Positions 7,193 through 15,101 of a stretch of 64,000 bases of DNA are shown here, one piece after another. Numbering within the stretch: the stretch's first letter is position 1; the number at the start of each line of letters is the position of its first letter. The notes beneath the pieces are model-generated. The model was given only the letters and a program-made list of their open reading frames with translations, was not told the DNA's origin and did not search any database. The DNA is taken from positions 1 through 64,000 of the IMG/VR virus record IMGVR_UViG_3300009152_000004. One strand, 5' to 3'. The translations under genes and the position numbers were made by a program. This DNA comes from a virus.

Positions 7193-7629
7193 CTCGCTAC
7201 GTCACACGGAAAGTCGACATCGAAGACCGCCTAGTTCTGGAAACACTTGCGGCGATGAATCGTGAGTGCTTCAGTCGGGCGGAGTGGTGTGGGCGAATTC
7301 GTCCTGATCGTGGTGATTGGTGGATCGTGACATGCGATGGTAAGGAAGCCGCATATGCGGGGATGGTGCCTTCAGTCCGGTTTCATCGGGCGGGGTATCT
7401 GATCGCGGCGGCTGTCTTGCCAGCGTATAGGGGGCATGGGTTACATAAGCGGCTGGTCAAAGCGCGTATCAAGCAGGCTAGGGCGTATGGGTGGACGCAG
7501 CTTTTTACGGAAACCATCAATGATAACGCCCATTCTGCAAACAATCTCATTGAGTGCGGGTTCCGGCAATTCAAACCTGACACGCCTTGGGGCTCACCAT
7601 ATGCAGTTTACTGGAGACTGAAGTTATGA
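7189..7629 (+). CDS. GNAT-family N-acetyltransferase
   Basis: 146 aa, full-length GNAT domain. The acetyl-CoA loop VLPAYRGHGLHKRLVKARIKQAR (V-x5-RGxG pattern) lies near residues 78-100, preceded by the beta-4 strand GYLIAAAVL and followed by TETINDNAHSANNLIECGFRQF, the usual N-x-x-(S/A)-x-x-x-x-x-x-x-GF end. Substrate unknown; could modify a host or phage protein, or a small toxin. Overlaps both neighbours. Confidence 0.85.
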   Translation: MTRYVTRKVDIEDRLVLETLAAMNRECFSRAEWCGRIRPDRGDWWIVTCDGKEAAYAGMVPSVRFHRAGYLIAAAVLPAYRGHGLHKRLVKARIKQARAYGWTQLFTETINDNAHSANNLIECGFRQFKPDTPWGSPYAVYWRLKL

Positions 7630-7820
7630 CAACGCACGGAGAGAAGCTGGAAGCCGCTGTCGCATACCTGCGCAGTAGGAACAAGTACATTACCGATGAG
7701 AACTGCGATTTCGTCCCGACCAACCGCGCCAGCACCGACGTCGCTGACACCATACGCGACTACAAGATCGAGATGGAAGGCGGGAGCCGGATGAAGCTGG
7801 TAGGTAGGGGGAAGAAGTGA
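7626..7820 (+). CDS. Small protein of unknown function (64 aa)
   Basis: ATG 7626 overlaps the GNAT stop. Begins with a helix (HGEKLEAAVAYLRSRNKYI) and ends basic (RMKLVGRGKK). The short KYITDENCDFVPTNRASTDVADT core looks like other small phage early proteins but no family is named. Confidence 0.6.
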   Translation: MTTHGEKLEAAVAYLRSRNKYITDENCDFVPTNRASTDVADTIRDYKIEMEGGSRMKLVGRGKK

Positions 7821-8017
7821 AACACAAACCCCAAGATCGCTATGCCCTGCTTCGGGCGATAGAATACAAGCACAAACCAAAAGCACAGAGTGACTTCCAC
7901 GACCGGTACTACAAATCGTTTGGCAGATGTTTGCTGCAGGAGTATTGGTTCACGGCGGAGGATGCGATGGCATTTGGTGAGGGCGGAGGATATGGGATGA
8001 CCGATGAACGACATTGA
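7817..8017 (+). CDS. Small protein of unknown function, GTG start (66 aa)
   Basis: GTG 7817 overlaps the previous TGA. Charged, aromatic protein (FHDRYYKSFGRCLLQEYWF). Its stop overlaps the next tiny gene, which starts at 8004. No family recognised. Confidence 0.5.
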   Translation: MKHKPQDRYALLRAIEYKHKPKAQSDFHDRYYKSFGRCLLQEYWFTAEDAMAFGEGGGYGMTDERH

Positions 8018-8156
8018 ATGGGCCGCTTTGATTGTAGCTGCCTGCGCGACATCGTACGTGTTGGGTTTATGTGCGGGCAGTCAAGAATGTAGATCGGGCC
8101 CACTACCGGACCTGTCTTTTATACAACGTCACTTTGGACTAATGAGGAATCTGTAA
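8004..8156 (+). CDS. Tiny membrane-anchored protein (50 aa)
   Basis: ATG 8004 inside the previous gene's end; TAA overlaps the next ATG at 8156. N-terminal hydrophobic helix (ALIVAACATSYVLGLCAG, residues 8-25) and a basic C-terminus. Possibly an inner-membrane peptide. Function unknown. Confidence 0.5.
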   Translation: MNDIEWAALIVAACATSYVLGLCAGSQECRSGPLPDLSFIQRHFGLMRNL

Positions 8157-8404
8157 TGAGCGCAAAAAGCAGTGCATGGTTAAACGAAGAAATGTATCGT
8201 ATCAACGGCGTGCACTTGGTTTACAGAACTATCACGCTGGGCGATATCCCCCACCACGAAATCCGAATGCCCGGTATTGGCTGGATGCCCGGAGTTGACG
8301 AACGTAAAGTCGCCCGTGGTATTATGGCTGATCATCTCAAACGTCGCTGCCACGAACTGGGCTGGGAATTTGTACCCCCCTCCAAGAAACGCCTCGCAGC
8401 ATAA
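8156..8404 (+). CDS. Small protein of unknown function (82 aa)
   Basis: Starts in the TAATG junction. Strand-rich start (GVHLVYRTITLGDIPHHEIRM) then MPGIGWMPGVDERKVARGIMADHLKRR helix and a basic tail. No recognised family; lies just before the two mid-genome paralogs. Confidence 0.6.
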   Translation: MSAKSSAWLNEEMYRINGVHLVYRTITLGDIPHHEIRMPGIGWMPGVDERKVARGIMADHLKRRCHELGWEFVPPSKKRLAA

Positions 8405-8410
8405 CTCCCC

Positions 8411-8587
8411 ATGAAACACCGCACGAAGAAGCACGCGCAGCCTGAATTTAAAAACAATAGAGAGCAAATGAAGCTCAATATGGCCGCGCGGAAACGCCTT
8501 GAAGAAATACGAGACGAGGAAGACGAAGATGAAATCGAACAAGCTGCAAGGCGATACGAGCGAGACCCAGACCCCGGCGGAGATTAA
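8411..8587 (+). CDS. Highly charged small protein (58 aa)
   Basis: ATG 8411, ends TAA 8587, overlapping the next gene by 59 bp in another frame. Composition is mostly Lys/Arg then Asp/Glu (RKRLEEIRDEEDEDEIEQ). It could be real, or the open frame could be a by-product of the overlap; there is no strong ribosome site. Confidence 0.35.
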   Translation: MKHRTKKHAQPEFKNNREQMKLNMAARKRLEEIRDEEDEDEIEQAARRYERDPDPGGD

Positions 8588-8804
8588 AGCCCTCTTGAAG
8601 CTGAGTGGGGTGGAAGTGGTTGAAACTCTGTTTGAAGCATATGGCGGCGAACACGACAAGTCACTCCACGATAACTACGGGCCGACCTATTGGCGGGTGA
8701 TGGTGAGGCCATACAGTGGTGGTAAAGCCTTCCGATCCGCCCAACGGGACACCGCATGGCAACAGGTATGGGAGTGGTACAAACGTGGAGAGGATTTAAA
8801 ATGA
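8529..8804 (+). CDS. Small paralog of the array, polymerase-proximal (91 aa)
   Basis: Array member away from the main blocks. After a 15-residue leader (MKSNKLQGDTSETQT) comes the family head PAEIKALLKLSGVEVVE, an aromatic middle (YGPTYWRVMVRPY) and the tail RDTAWQQVWEWYKRG. ATG 8529 chosen over an upstream TTG. Its presence here shows that the family moves within the genome. Function unknown. Confidence 0.72.
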   Translation: MKSNKLQGDTSETQTPAEIKALLKLSGVEVVETLFEAYGGEHDKSLHDNYGPTYWRVMVRPYSGGKAFRSAQRDTAWQQVWEWYKRGEDLK

Positions 8805-9010
8805 CCGAAGAAGAATTGAAGGCCCTGTTGTTGGTGGAGGGGTTTGAGCTACATGTATACCCAACAGCTACAGACCCGGACGCGTTGTGGATGGTTGATT
8901 TTAATGACATGCACGGTCGCCGCAAAATCCCGGCGAACTCCACAAACAACACACGCGAAGAAGCCGTGCAGCAGGCGGTTGGTTACTACAAACTGGGCCC
9001 CCTACGATGA
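8801..9010 (+). CDS. Small paralog of the array, next to polymerase (69 aa)
   Basis: Array member: TEEELKALLLVEGFEL head, DALWMVDFNDMHGRRK middle and tail TREEAVQQAVGYYKL. ATG 8801 overlaps the previous TGA, and its stop overlaps the polymerase ATG at 9007, so it is in one translational chain with the polymerase. Confidence 0.75.
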   Translation: MTEEELKALLLVEGFELHVYPTATDPDALWMVDFNDMHGRRKIPANSTNNTREEAVQQAVGYYKLGPLR

Positions 9011-10878
9011 AAAAAAGACAACTGGTGACGCTGGATTTTGAAACTTTTTACGACAAAGAGTATTCGCTGCGCAAGCTGACGATGGAGGACTATATTCGTC
9101 ACGACTTGTTTGAAGTTATCGGGGTGTCGGTAAAAATCGATGATGGCCCAACACAATGGTTTTCAGGAGGCCACAATGCCACACAGACTTTTCTCGACCA
9201 ATTTGATTGGTCTAATTCTATGCTTCTCGCCCACAATACCGCCTTTGATGGGGCTATTCTTAACTGGCGGTTCGGCATCCGACCGTACGCTCTGGCTGAC
9301 ACTATGTCTATGGCTAATGCTGTCGGTGATGGTGCTGGGTCTGTTAGCTTGGCGGCGTTATCGGAGAAGTATCAGCTAGGCACCAAGGGCACTGAAGTAC
9401 TGAATGCGTTGGGTAAACGTCGTTTGGATTTTACGCCGGACGAGTTGGCAGCGTACGGAGAGTATTGCAGCAACGACGTCGATCTGTGCTACCTGCTGTT
9501 CCAGCTTATGCTGGCGAGAGGGTTCCCCACCCAAGAACTAAAGCTGGTCGATTTGACTCTGCGGATGTTTACGGAGCCGGTGCTGGAACTGGACCTGTCA
9601 CTGCTGGAGGGCCATCTGGAAGACCTGCGCATCAAGAAGCAGGAACTGCTGAATAACATCTCGTGCAGCAAAGAAGACTTGATGTCCAACCCCAAATTTG
9701 CGGAAGTTTTGCGTAGTATGGGTATCGACCCCCCGATGAAGATCAGCCCAGCTACGGGCCGGGAGACCTACGCCTTCGCTAAGACCGATGAGGCATTCAA
9801 GGCCCTGCCAGAGCAGTACCCCGAAGACACACCCATGCGGTTTGTTGTTGAGGCCCTTGTTGCTGCCCGGACGGGGTTGAAGTCGACACTGGAGGAGACC
9901 CGCACTGAACGCTTTATCGCCATAGCCAAGCGCGGCAAACTGTCGGTGCCAATTAAGTATAGCGGTACCAAGACCAAGCGTTGGTCGGGTGAGGGCGGAG
10001 GTATCAACATGCAAAACCTGCCCAAGAAGTCCCCCCTAAAGAAAGCCATACGCGCCCCCAAGGATCACTATGTTATCGGTGCTGACCTGTCAAATATCGA
10101 ACTGCGCGTGGGGTTGTGGTTTGGTGGTATGGCGAACAAGCTGAAACTGATCGCTGGCGGTGTCGATCTATACCGCGACTTCATTGCCCCCGTGTTCGAT
10201 GTCCCCTACGCCCAAGTAAACCCAGACCAACGATTTATCGGCAAGACCTCACAACTCAGTCTGATCTACGGTGTTGGGGCCAAGAAACTCCGGCAGGCGA
10301 TCATTACCGGCTCCATGATGTACCTCCAGAAGAAGATTGACATTGGCGATGCCGAAGCGGACCGCATCGTGAAACTGTATCGCAACGAGTATCACGGTAT
10401 TGTCGACGCGTGGTATGAAGGTGACCGGGTTCTGGAAGCCATACTGAACGACCGATACATGGAATATGGCCCGGGGGGTGTGGTGCAAGTGCATGGCAGC
10501 AAAGGCATTCTCCTGCCATCTGGTCTGTATATGTCATACCCGGGGCTCCACAAAATGCAGGCGGACGGCAGGACACAATGGCGCTACAAGAGCCGTAAAG
10601 GATGGGAATACATCTATGGTGCAAAGGTCTTCCAACAAACCATTCAGGCCCTAGCCCGCTGCATTATGGGTGATGGTATGCTGCGTATCCGGAAAGTACT
10701 TCCCGAGTGCCCAATTGCGTTGACGGTGCATGACGCGGCCTACCCGATAGCTCACAAAACGCGGGCGCAGGAGGTACTGGACACGGTGATCCGGCTGTTG
10801 TGTGTCCCACCGGACTGGGGCCGAGATATCCCGCTGGCTGCAGAGGGTGGGTTTGGTGAAACTTTGAAAGATTGCTGA
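9007..10878 (+). CDS. Family A DNA polymerase with 3'-5' exonuclease
   Basis: 623 aa, the phage replicative polymerase. Exonuclease: LDFETF (D10, E12), LAHNTAFDGAI (Exo II) and EYCSNDVDL (Exo III). Polymerase: motif A IGADLSNIELRV with D360; motif B R409...K413...Y421-G422 (RFIGKTSQLSLIYG); motif C LTVHDAA with H575-D576. All catalytic residues are present; length fits short phage Pol A without a 5' nuclease domain. ATGA overlap with the preceding paralog. Confidence 0.95.
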   Translation: MKKRQLVTLDFETFYDKEYSLRKLTMEDYIRHDLFEVIGVSVKIDDGPTQWFSGGHNATQTFLDQFDWSNSMLLAHNTAFDGAILNWRFGIRPYALADTMSMANAVGDGAGSVSLAALSEKYQLGTKGTEVLNALGKRRLDFTPDELAAYGEYCSNDVDLCYLLFQLMLARGFPTQELKLVDLTLRMFTEPVLELDLSLLEGHLEDLRIKKQELLNNISCSKEDLMSNPKFAEVLRSMGIDPPMKISPATGRETYAFAKTDEAFKALPEQYPEDTPMRFVVEALVAARTGLKSTLEETRTERFIAIAKRGKLSVPIKYSGTKTKRWSGEGGGINMQNLPKKSPLKKAIRAPKDHYVIGADLSNIELRVGLWFGGMANKLKLIAGGVDLYRDFIAPVFDVPYAQVNPDQRFIGKTSQLSLIYGVGAKKLRQAIITGSMMYLQKKIDIGDAEADRIVKLYRNEYHGIVDAWYEGDRVLEAILNDRYMEYGPGGVVQVHGSKGILLPSGLYMSYPGLHKMQADGRTQWRYKSRKGWEYIYGAKVFQQTIQALARCIMGDGMLRIRKVLPECPIALTVHDAAYPIAHKTRAQEVLDTVIRLLCVPPDWGRDIPLAAEGGFGETLKDC

Positions 10879-10880
10879 AC

Positions 10881-11192
10881 ATGGATTATTCGGAATTGTG
10901 GCTACGCAGCAAAACGGCGTTACGGGCTATGGATGACGCCATCCTCACGGGAGAGTATGATCGCGCTGAGAAGATCGCTGATGAACTTGTGGTTGAAATC
11001 AGACTCTTACGAAACGCTGTCATTCTTGAACGAGAGAGGAAATGCCCCGATGAGCATAAAATGGTCGTACAGCAGTCTGTCTCTGTTCCAGCAGTGCCCG
11101 AAGAAATACCACCGGTTGCGAGTGGTGAAGGACATCAAGGAGCCCCCGTCGGAGCAGATGCGGTACGGTTTGGACGCCCACAAAGCGGCTGA
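10881..11192 (+). CDS. Small helical protein before the nuclease (103 aa)
   Basis: ATG 10881 two bases after the polymerase stop. The first 60 residues are a helical domain (TALRAMDDAILTGEYDRAEKIADELVVEIRLLR). The last 45 residues are read out of frame with, and overlap, the nuclease start at 11050. They are proline/valine-rich and may be a run-on. Function unknown. Confidence 0.5.
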   Translation: MDYSELWLRSKTALRAMDDAILTGEYDRAEKIADELVVEIRLLRNAVILERERKCPDEHKMVVQQSVSVPAVPEEIPPVASGEGHQGAPVGADAVRFGRPQSG

Positions 11193-11712
11193 AGAATATG
11201 TACGTGACGGCACTCCACTACCCGCTGGGTTTGCATTTTTACAACCGGTATTAGACAAACTGAAGGCCCTGCCGGGAGAGAAATTGTGCGAGTTCAAGCT
11301 GGGGTTGACTGAGGAGTTGGAGCCGTGTGACTTTTTTGCCGAGAACGTATGGTGGCGCGGCATCGCAGACTTGTTGATTATCGATGGGGATACGGCCCGG
11401 GTGTTGGACTACAAAACGGGCAAAGACAAGTATGCGGACAAGAAGCAGTTGGAGTTGCTGTCGTTGGCGGTGTTCAAGCACTTCCCGCATGTGAAGAAGG
11501 TAAAGGCGGGTCTATTGTTTGTGATCCACACCAACTTCATCAAAGAAGATTACCCACGCGAAAAAGAAGCAGCGATGTGGGCGAAGTGGTTGCCGGAGAC
11601 AGATCGACTGGAGACGGCGTATGAGGATGATGTGTGGAACCCGAAGCCAAACTTTACTTGTCGGGCGTGGTGCCCGGTGATGGACTGCCCACATAACGGG
11701 AAAACGAGATAG
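11050..11712 (+). CDS. PD-(D/E)XK (Cas4/RecB-like) exonuclease
   Basis: 220 aa. The N-terminus SIKWSYSSLSLFQQCPKKYH is the classic start of PDDEXK_1 nucleases with the first conserved cysteine. AAEEY gives the conserved helix; the core GIADLLIIDGDTARVLDYKTGK carries catalytic D and D-x-K; CRAWCPVMDC provides the C-terminal cysteines of the iron-sulphur-type cluster. Probably resects DNA in recombination/replication. ATG 11050 has GAGAGGA upstream. Confidence 0.88.
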   Translation: MSIKWSYSSLSLFQQCPKKYHRLRVVKDIKEPPSEQMRYGLDAHKAAEEYVRDGTPLPAGFAFLQPVLDKLKALPGEKLCEFKLGLTEELEPCDFFAENVWWRGIADLLIIDGDTARVLDYKTGKDKYADKKQLELLSLAVFKHFPHVKKVKAGLLFVIHTNFIKEDYPREKEAAMWAKWLPETDRLETAYEDDVWNPKPNFTCRAWCPVMDCPHNGKTR

Positions 11713-11720
11713 GAGTTGAC

Positions 11721-12008
11721 ATGCCCTACGTAAACAAAAAACGCCCTTATGGGCGGGAATACGCCCAATATCAAGGCACTCCTGAGCAGATCAGAAACCG
11801 CGCCAAGCGCAACAAGGCCCGTGCTGAGATGATGAAAAAAGGCAAGGTGCACAAGGGTGATGGCATGGACGTTGATCATACAGTGCCAATCAGCAAAGGC
11901 GGCGGGAACTCTTCCAGCAATCTGCGTGTCAGAACAGACAATGAGAACCGCAGCTTTAGCCGCAACAGTGATCGGTCAGTGAAGCGGAACTCCCCGAAGA
12001 AAAAGTAA
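11721..12008 (+). CDS. HNH-type nuclease, small phage form
   Basis: 95 aa, very basic. DVDHTVPISKGGGNSSSNLRV followed by DNENRSFSRNSD is the HNH core (D-H...N...N/H). This small form is widespread in phage replication modules and may not be a homing enzyme. Strong AGGAG before the ATG. Confidence 0.8.
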   Translation: MPYVNKKRPYGREYAQYQGTPEQIRNRAKRNKARAEMMKKGKVHKGDGMDVDHTVPISKGGGNSSSNLRVRTDNENRSFSRNSDRSVKRNSPKKK

Positions 12009-12019
12009 CCGAATGATTG

Positions 12020-12038
12020 ACCCCGGACGGGCCGGGGT
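12020..12038 (+). other. Strong GC hairpin between genes
   Basis: ACCCCGG and CCGGGGT pair around the loop ACGGG. No T-run follows, so it is more likely a processing or stabilising hairpin than a terminator. Confidence 0.5.
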
Positions 12039-12104
12039 GTAGGATGGTGGAAATAACGGGTGGGCGCAAAAGACGCTTTCACCCGATAACCTTTTGGAGA
12101 GACG

Positions 12105-13661
12105 GTGGAAATAGTCGGCAACAAGGCACTTCGTATCCGTGTCCGCAACCCGAAGCGGATCACAAATGTCATCCCGAAAAGCGCGATGATCGACGACCAC
12201 GAAGTGCTAGTGAAGTGGGGGCTGGACGAATGTCAGGTGTTGAAAAACCTTGGCGTCAAGAACATCCCGTCACCAATCACCAAAGACTATAAATGGCCGG
12301 GGCTGTTTCAACCGTTTGACCACCAGCGCACTACCGCTGAATTCCTGACACTCAACCGCCGTGGGTTTTGTTTCAACGAGCAAGGCACTGGTAAAACCGC
12401 CAGCGTGATCTGGGCGGCTGACTACCTCATGAACATCGGGAAAGTGCGCAGGGTGCTGGTGCTGTGCCCGCTGTCGATCATGGGCTCTGCGTGGCAGAAT
12501 GATCTGTTCAGGTTTGCAATGCACAGAACCACAGCCATTGCCCACAACCGTGACGGACGCAAGCGTAAGGAAGTTATCGACAGTGATGCTGAGTTTGTGA
12601 TCATCAACTACGATGGGTTGGAGATTGTGTCCCCGGACGTGATCGCGGACGGTCGGTTTGACCTCATTGTTGTTGATGAAGCCAACGCATACAAGAACCC
12701 GACTACCAAGCGTTGGAAGACCCTGAACAAGATCATCCGGCCCGATACATGGCTGTGGATGCTTACAGGAACCCCGGCGTCACAGGCCCCCACCGATGCG
12801 TATGGTCTGGCGAAGCTGGTCAACCCCGGGGGTGTACCGAAGTTTGCGGGGGCGTTCCGTGATCTGGTGATGAACAAGATTACGCAGTTCAAGTGGACTC
12901 CCAAGATGGACGCTGTGGAGACCGTGCACAGGGTGCTGCAGCCTGCGATACGCTTTACAAAAGAGCAGTGTTTGGACTTGCCCGACATGATGTATGTGAT
13001 GCGGGATGTGCCCCTGTCAAAGCAGCAGGAAAAGTATTATAAACAAATGCGCACGGAGATGTTGACGGTGGCGGCGGGTGAAGAGATCAGCGCCGTGAAT
13101 GCCGCAGCAAAGTTGACTAAATTACTACAGATATCATGTGGTGCGGTATACGCCGACAGTAAAGAGATTGTGGACTTCGACTGCAAAGGCCGCATGGATG
13201 TTTTGAAAGAAATCATTGACGAGTCGAGTCATAAGGTTTTAATATTCGCTCCATACCGCCATAGCATCTACGCAATTGCAGCAGAACTAAAGCACTGCGG
13301 TTACACACTGGATGTGATCGACGGCGGTGTGCCCCCGAATAGACGCACTGAAATATTCAACAAGTTTCAGACAACCGATGAACCACGCATTCTGGTGATT
13401 CAACCACAGGCAGCTTCGCATGGCGTTACGCTGCACGCAGCAAACACAGTTGTGTATTGGTCGCCAGTTATGTCCGTAGAAACGTATCTTCAAGCGAACG
13501 CCCGGGTGCATCGGGCGGGCCAGAAAAATAAAGTCACCATCATGCACCTGCAGGGAAGTCCTGTTGAACGCAAGCTGTATAAAATGTTGAGTGGCAAAGT
13601 GGACATCCACGAAAAATTAGTTGATCTATATAAAGAGGAATTAGGAGAAAGCAATGACTGA
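12105..13661 (+). CDS. SNF2-type superfamily 2 helicase/ATPase
   Basis: GTG start at 12105 with TTTTGGAGAGAC upstream. 518 aa. Walker A EQGTGKT (K97), Walker B VVDEAN (D191-E192), motif III LTGTPASQ, and helicase C-terminal domain with motif VI QANARVHRAGQKN (from Q463). DEAN replaces the more usual DEAH. SNF2-like phage helicases sit in replication modules and are thought to remodel protein-DNA complexes or assist fork progress. Overlaps the next gene by 8 bp. Confidence 0.9.
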   Translation: MEIVGNKALRIRVRNPKRITNVIPKSAMIDDHEVLVKWGLDECQVLKNLGVKNIPSPITKDYKWPGLFQPFDHQRTTAEFLTLNRRGFCFNEQGTGKTASVIWAADYLMNIGKVRRVLVLCPLSIMGSAWQNDLFRFAMHRTTAIAHNRDGRKRKEVIDSDAEFVIINYDGLEIVSPDVIADGRFDLIVVDEANAYKNPTTKRWKTLNKIIRPDTWLWMLTGTPASQAPTDAYGLAKLVNPGGVPKFAGAFRDLVMNKITQFKWTPKMDAVETVHRVLQPAIRFTKEQCLDLPDMMYVMRDVPLSKQQEKYYKQMRTEMLTVAAGEEISAVNAAAKLTKLLQISCGAVYADSKEIVDFDCKGRMDVLKEIIDESSHKVLIFAPYRHSIYAIAAELKHCGYTLDVIDGGVPPNRRTEIFNKFQTTDEPRILVIQPQAASHGVTLHAANTVVYWSPVMSVETYLQANARVHRAGQKNKVTIMHLQGSPVERKLYKMLSGKVDIHEKLVDLYKEELGESND

Positions 13662-14076
13662 TGCAGTAACACAAGCACGGGAGCCTTCTGTCCCCGTGGA
13701 CAAACTGATGAAGATTTTTATCAAAATTCGTGACTCAAGGGAGGCGCTATCGCGTAAATACGAGGAAGATGATGGGTTGCTGAAAGACCAGCAGGAAGTG
13801 ATCAAGACACAGATTCTGGAAGTATGTAAGGAGTTGAATCTGGATAGCCTCAAGACCACCGCAGGCACCGCTACCCGCTCGGTCAAAACACGCTACTGGT
13901 CTTCGGACTGGGGCGCGTTGCATGAGTTTGTCAAGGAGCATGACGCGATGGACCTGATGGAACGGCGCGTGCACCAGACGAATATGAAGCAGTTTCTGGC
14001 GGAGAACCCTGATGTCCGTATCCCGGGCCTCAACTCTGACAGCTACTACGACATTACTGTTCGACGCAGCAAATAA
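13654..14076 (+). CDS. Conserved replication-module protein (140 aa)
   Basis: Good ribosome site (TTAGGAGAAAGCA). Helical N-terminal half (IKIRDSREALSRKYEEDDG) followed by LKTTAGTATRSVKTRYWSSDW and HQTNMKQFLAENPDVRIPGLN, strongly patterned blocks I have seen in many phage replication clusters (recorded only as a DUF). Lies between the helicase and the putative ssDNA-binding protein. Biochemical role unknown. Confidence 0.65.
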   Translation: MTDAVTQAREPSVPVDKLMKIFIKIRDSREALSRKYEEDDGLLKDQQEVIKTQILEVCKELNLDSLKTTAGTATRSVKTRYWSSDWGALHEFVKEHDAMDLMERRVHQTNMKQFLAENPDVRIPGLNSDSYYDITVRRSK

Positions 14077-14090
14077 ACAAGGAGAAGTGA

Positions 14091-14990
14091 ATGACTACTG
14101 AAATGACGCTGTTTAAAGATGGTGCGGTTCCCTCGTATTTGAAGGGCCGTGAAATGGACGCGGTGACCAAAGCCCTGATGGGTGGCGGCGCTACGACCAA
14201 ACGTATCTCGATCAAAGGTGGTGTATGGCGGCTGATGTCTGGCGGCAAAGAGATCGCGGTGAACGAAGACCGGGCCATGAATGTGGTTGTGGTTGAAGCC
14301 GCTGCGAAAGTCTCGCGCGCGTTCTATGAAGGCACCTACGATCCGGACGCGGAGAAAGCCCCCTCCCCCACCTGCTGGTCTGCTGATGGTGATCGCCCGG
14401 ATAAGTCGGTAGAGACCCCGCAAGGTGCGTCGTGCGCAGACTGCCCCAAGAACGTCAAGGGTTCCGGTCAAGGTGAGTCGCGTGCATGTCGCTTCTCGCG
14501 TCGTCTGGCGGTGGTGCTGGAGAACGATCTGAGTGGTGACGTGTATCAACTCACGCTGCCGTCGCAATCGATCTTCGGCAAGACCGAGAATGGCAAGATG
14601 CCGCTCAACGCCTACGCACAGTATCTGGCGGGCTTCAATGTGCCAATCACTGCGGTGGTTACGGAGATGCGGTTCGACACCAACAGCGCTACGCCGAAGC
14701 TGACGTTCAAAGCCGTGCGCCCGTTGACGGAAGCCGAGTTCCACCAGTGTGAAGCCCAAGGCAAGACCCCCGCAGCCAAGAGCGCGATCACTATGACTGT
14801 CGCGCAAGCGGATGGTGTGCAGAAGCTGGAGAACAAGACCGAAGCCCCGAAGGTGGCGGATGTGGTAGATAAGCAGCAGGAAGCCGCTGCACCCGGAGAA
14901 GAAGCCCCAAAGAAACGCGAGTCCACAAAGGCCGCTCCTCCGGAGCCGAAGAAGAGCCTGCAGTCTGTTATTGATCAGTGGGACGACTAA
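14091..14990 (+). CDS. Probable ssDNA-binding protein of the replication module
   Basis: 299 aa, AAGGAGAAGTGA before the ATG. Cysteines arranged as CW...CADCP...CRFSRR in residues about 89-142 suggest a metal-binding insert. The C-terminal 65 residues are Ala/Pro/Lys low complexity and end in QSVIDQWDD, an acidic tip like those of ssDNA-binding proteins that recruit partners. Position between the SNF2 helicase set and primase-helicase agrees. Function is inferred, not shown. Confidence 0.55.
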   Translation: MTTEMTLFKDGAVPSYLKGREMDAVTKALMGGGATTKRISIKGGVWRLMSGGKEIAVNEDRAMNVVVVEAAAKVSRAFYEGTYDPDAEKAPSPTCWSADGDRPDKSVETPQGASCADCPKNVKGSGQGESRACRFSRRLAVVLENDLSGDVYQLTLPSQSIFGKTENGKMPLNAYAQYLAGFNVPITAVVTEMRFDTNSATPKLTFKAVRPLTEAEFHQCEAQGKTPAAKSAITMTVAQADGVQKLENKTEAPKVADVVDKQQEAAAPGEEAPKKRESTKAAPPEPKKSLQSVIDQWDD

Positions 14991-15005
14991 GTTCGGTGGT
15001 GGTTC

Positions 15006-15031
15006 GGGCGGGGTCGCTCCCCGCCCTTTTT
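15006..15031 (+). terminator. Rho-independent terminator after the SSB-like gene
   Basis: GGGCGGGG and CCCCGCCC pair over TCGCT and are followed by TTTTT. It would limit read-through from the upstream operon into primase-helicase; no clear promoter is visible in the short gap after it, so it may be partial. Confidence 0.85.
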
Positions 15032-15044
15032 CTTTGGAGGTATC

Positions 15045-15101
15045 ATGCAAGACCCCACGAATGAAGGCATAACCCAATGTCCACACGAAACGAGTTCCTG
15101 A
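15045..15101 (+). CDS. Possible 18-codon leader ORF before primase
   Basis: ATG 15045 has an ideal TTTGGAGGTATC site; the frame ends TGA 15101, 24 bp into the primase gene. The primase ATG (15077) itself has only a weak site. A leader that couples translation is plausible; the peptide itself has no features. Confidence 0.35.
   Translation: MQDPTNEGITQCPHETSS

Noticed and set aside
14046-15086. 346-codon minus-strand frame
   Set aside because: Antisense to the SSB-like gene and across a clear plus-strand terminator.
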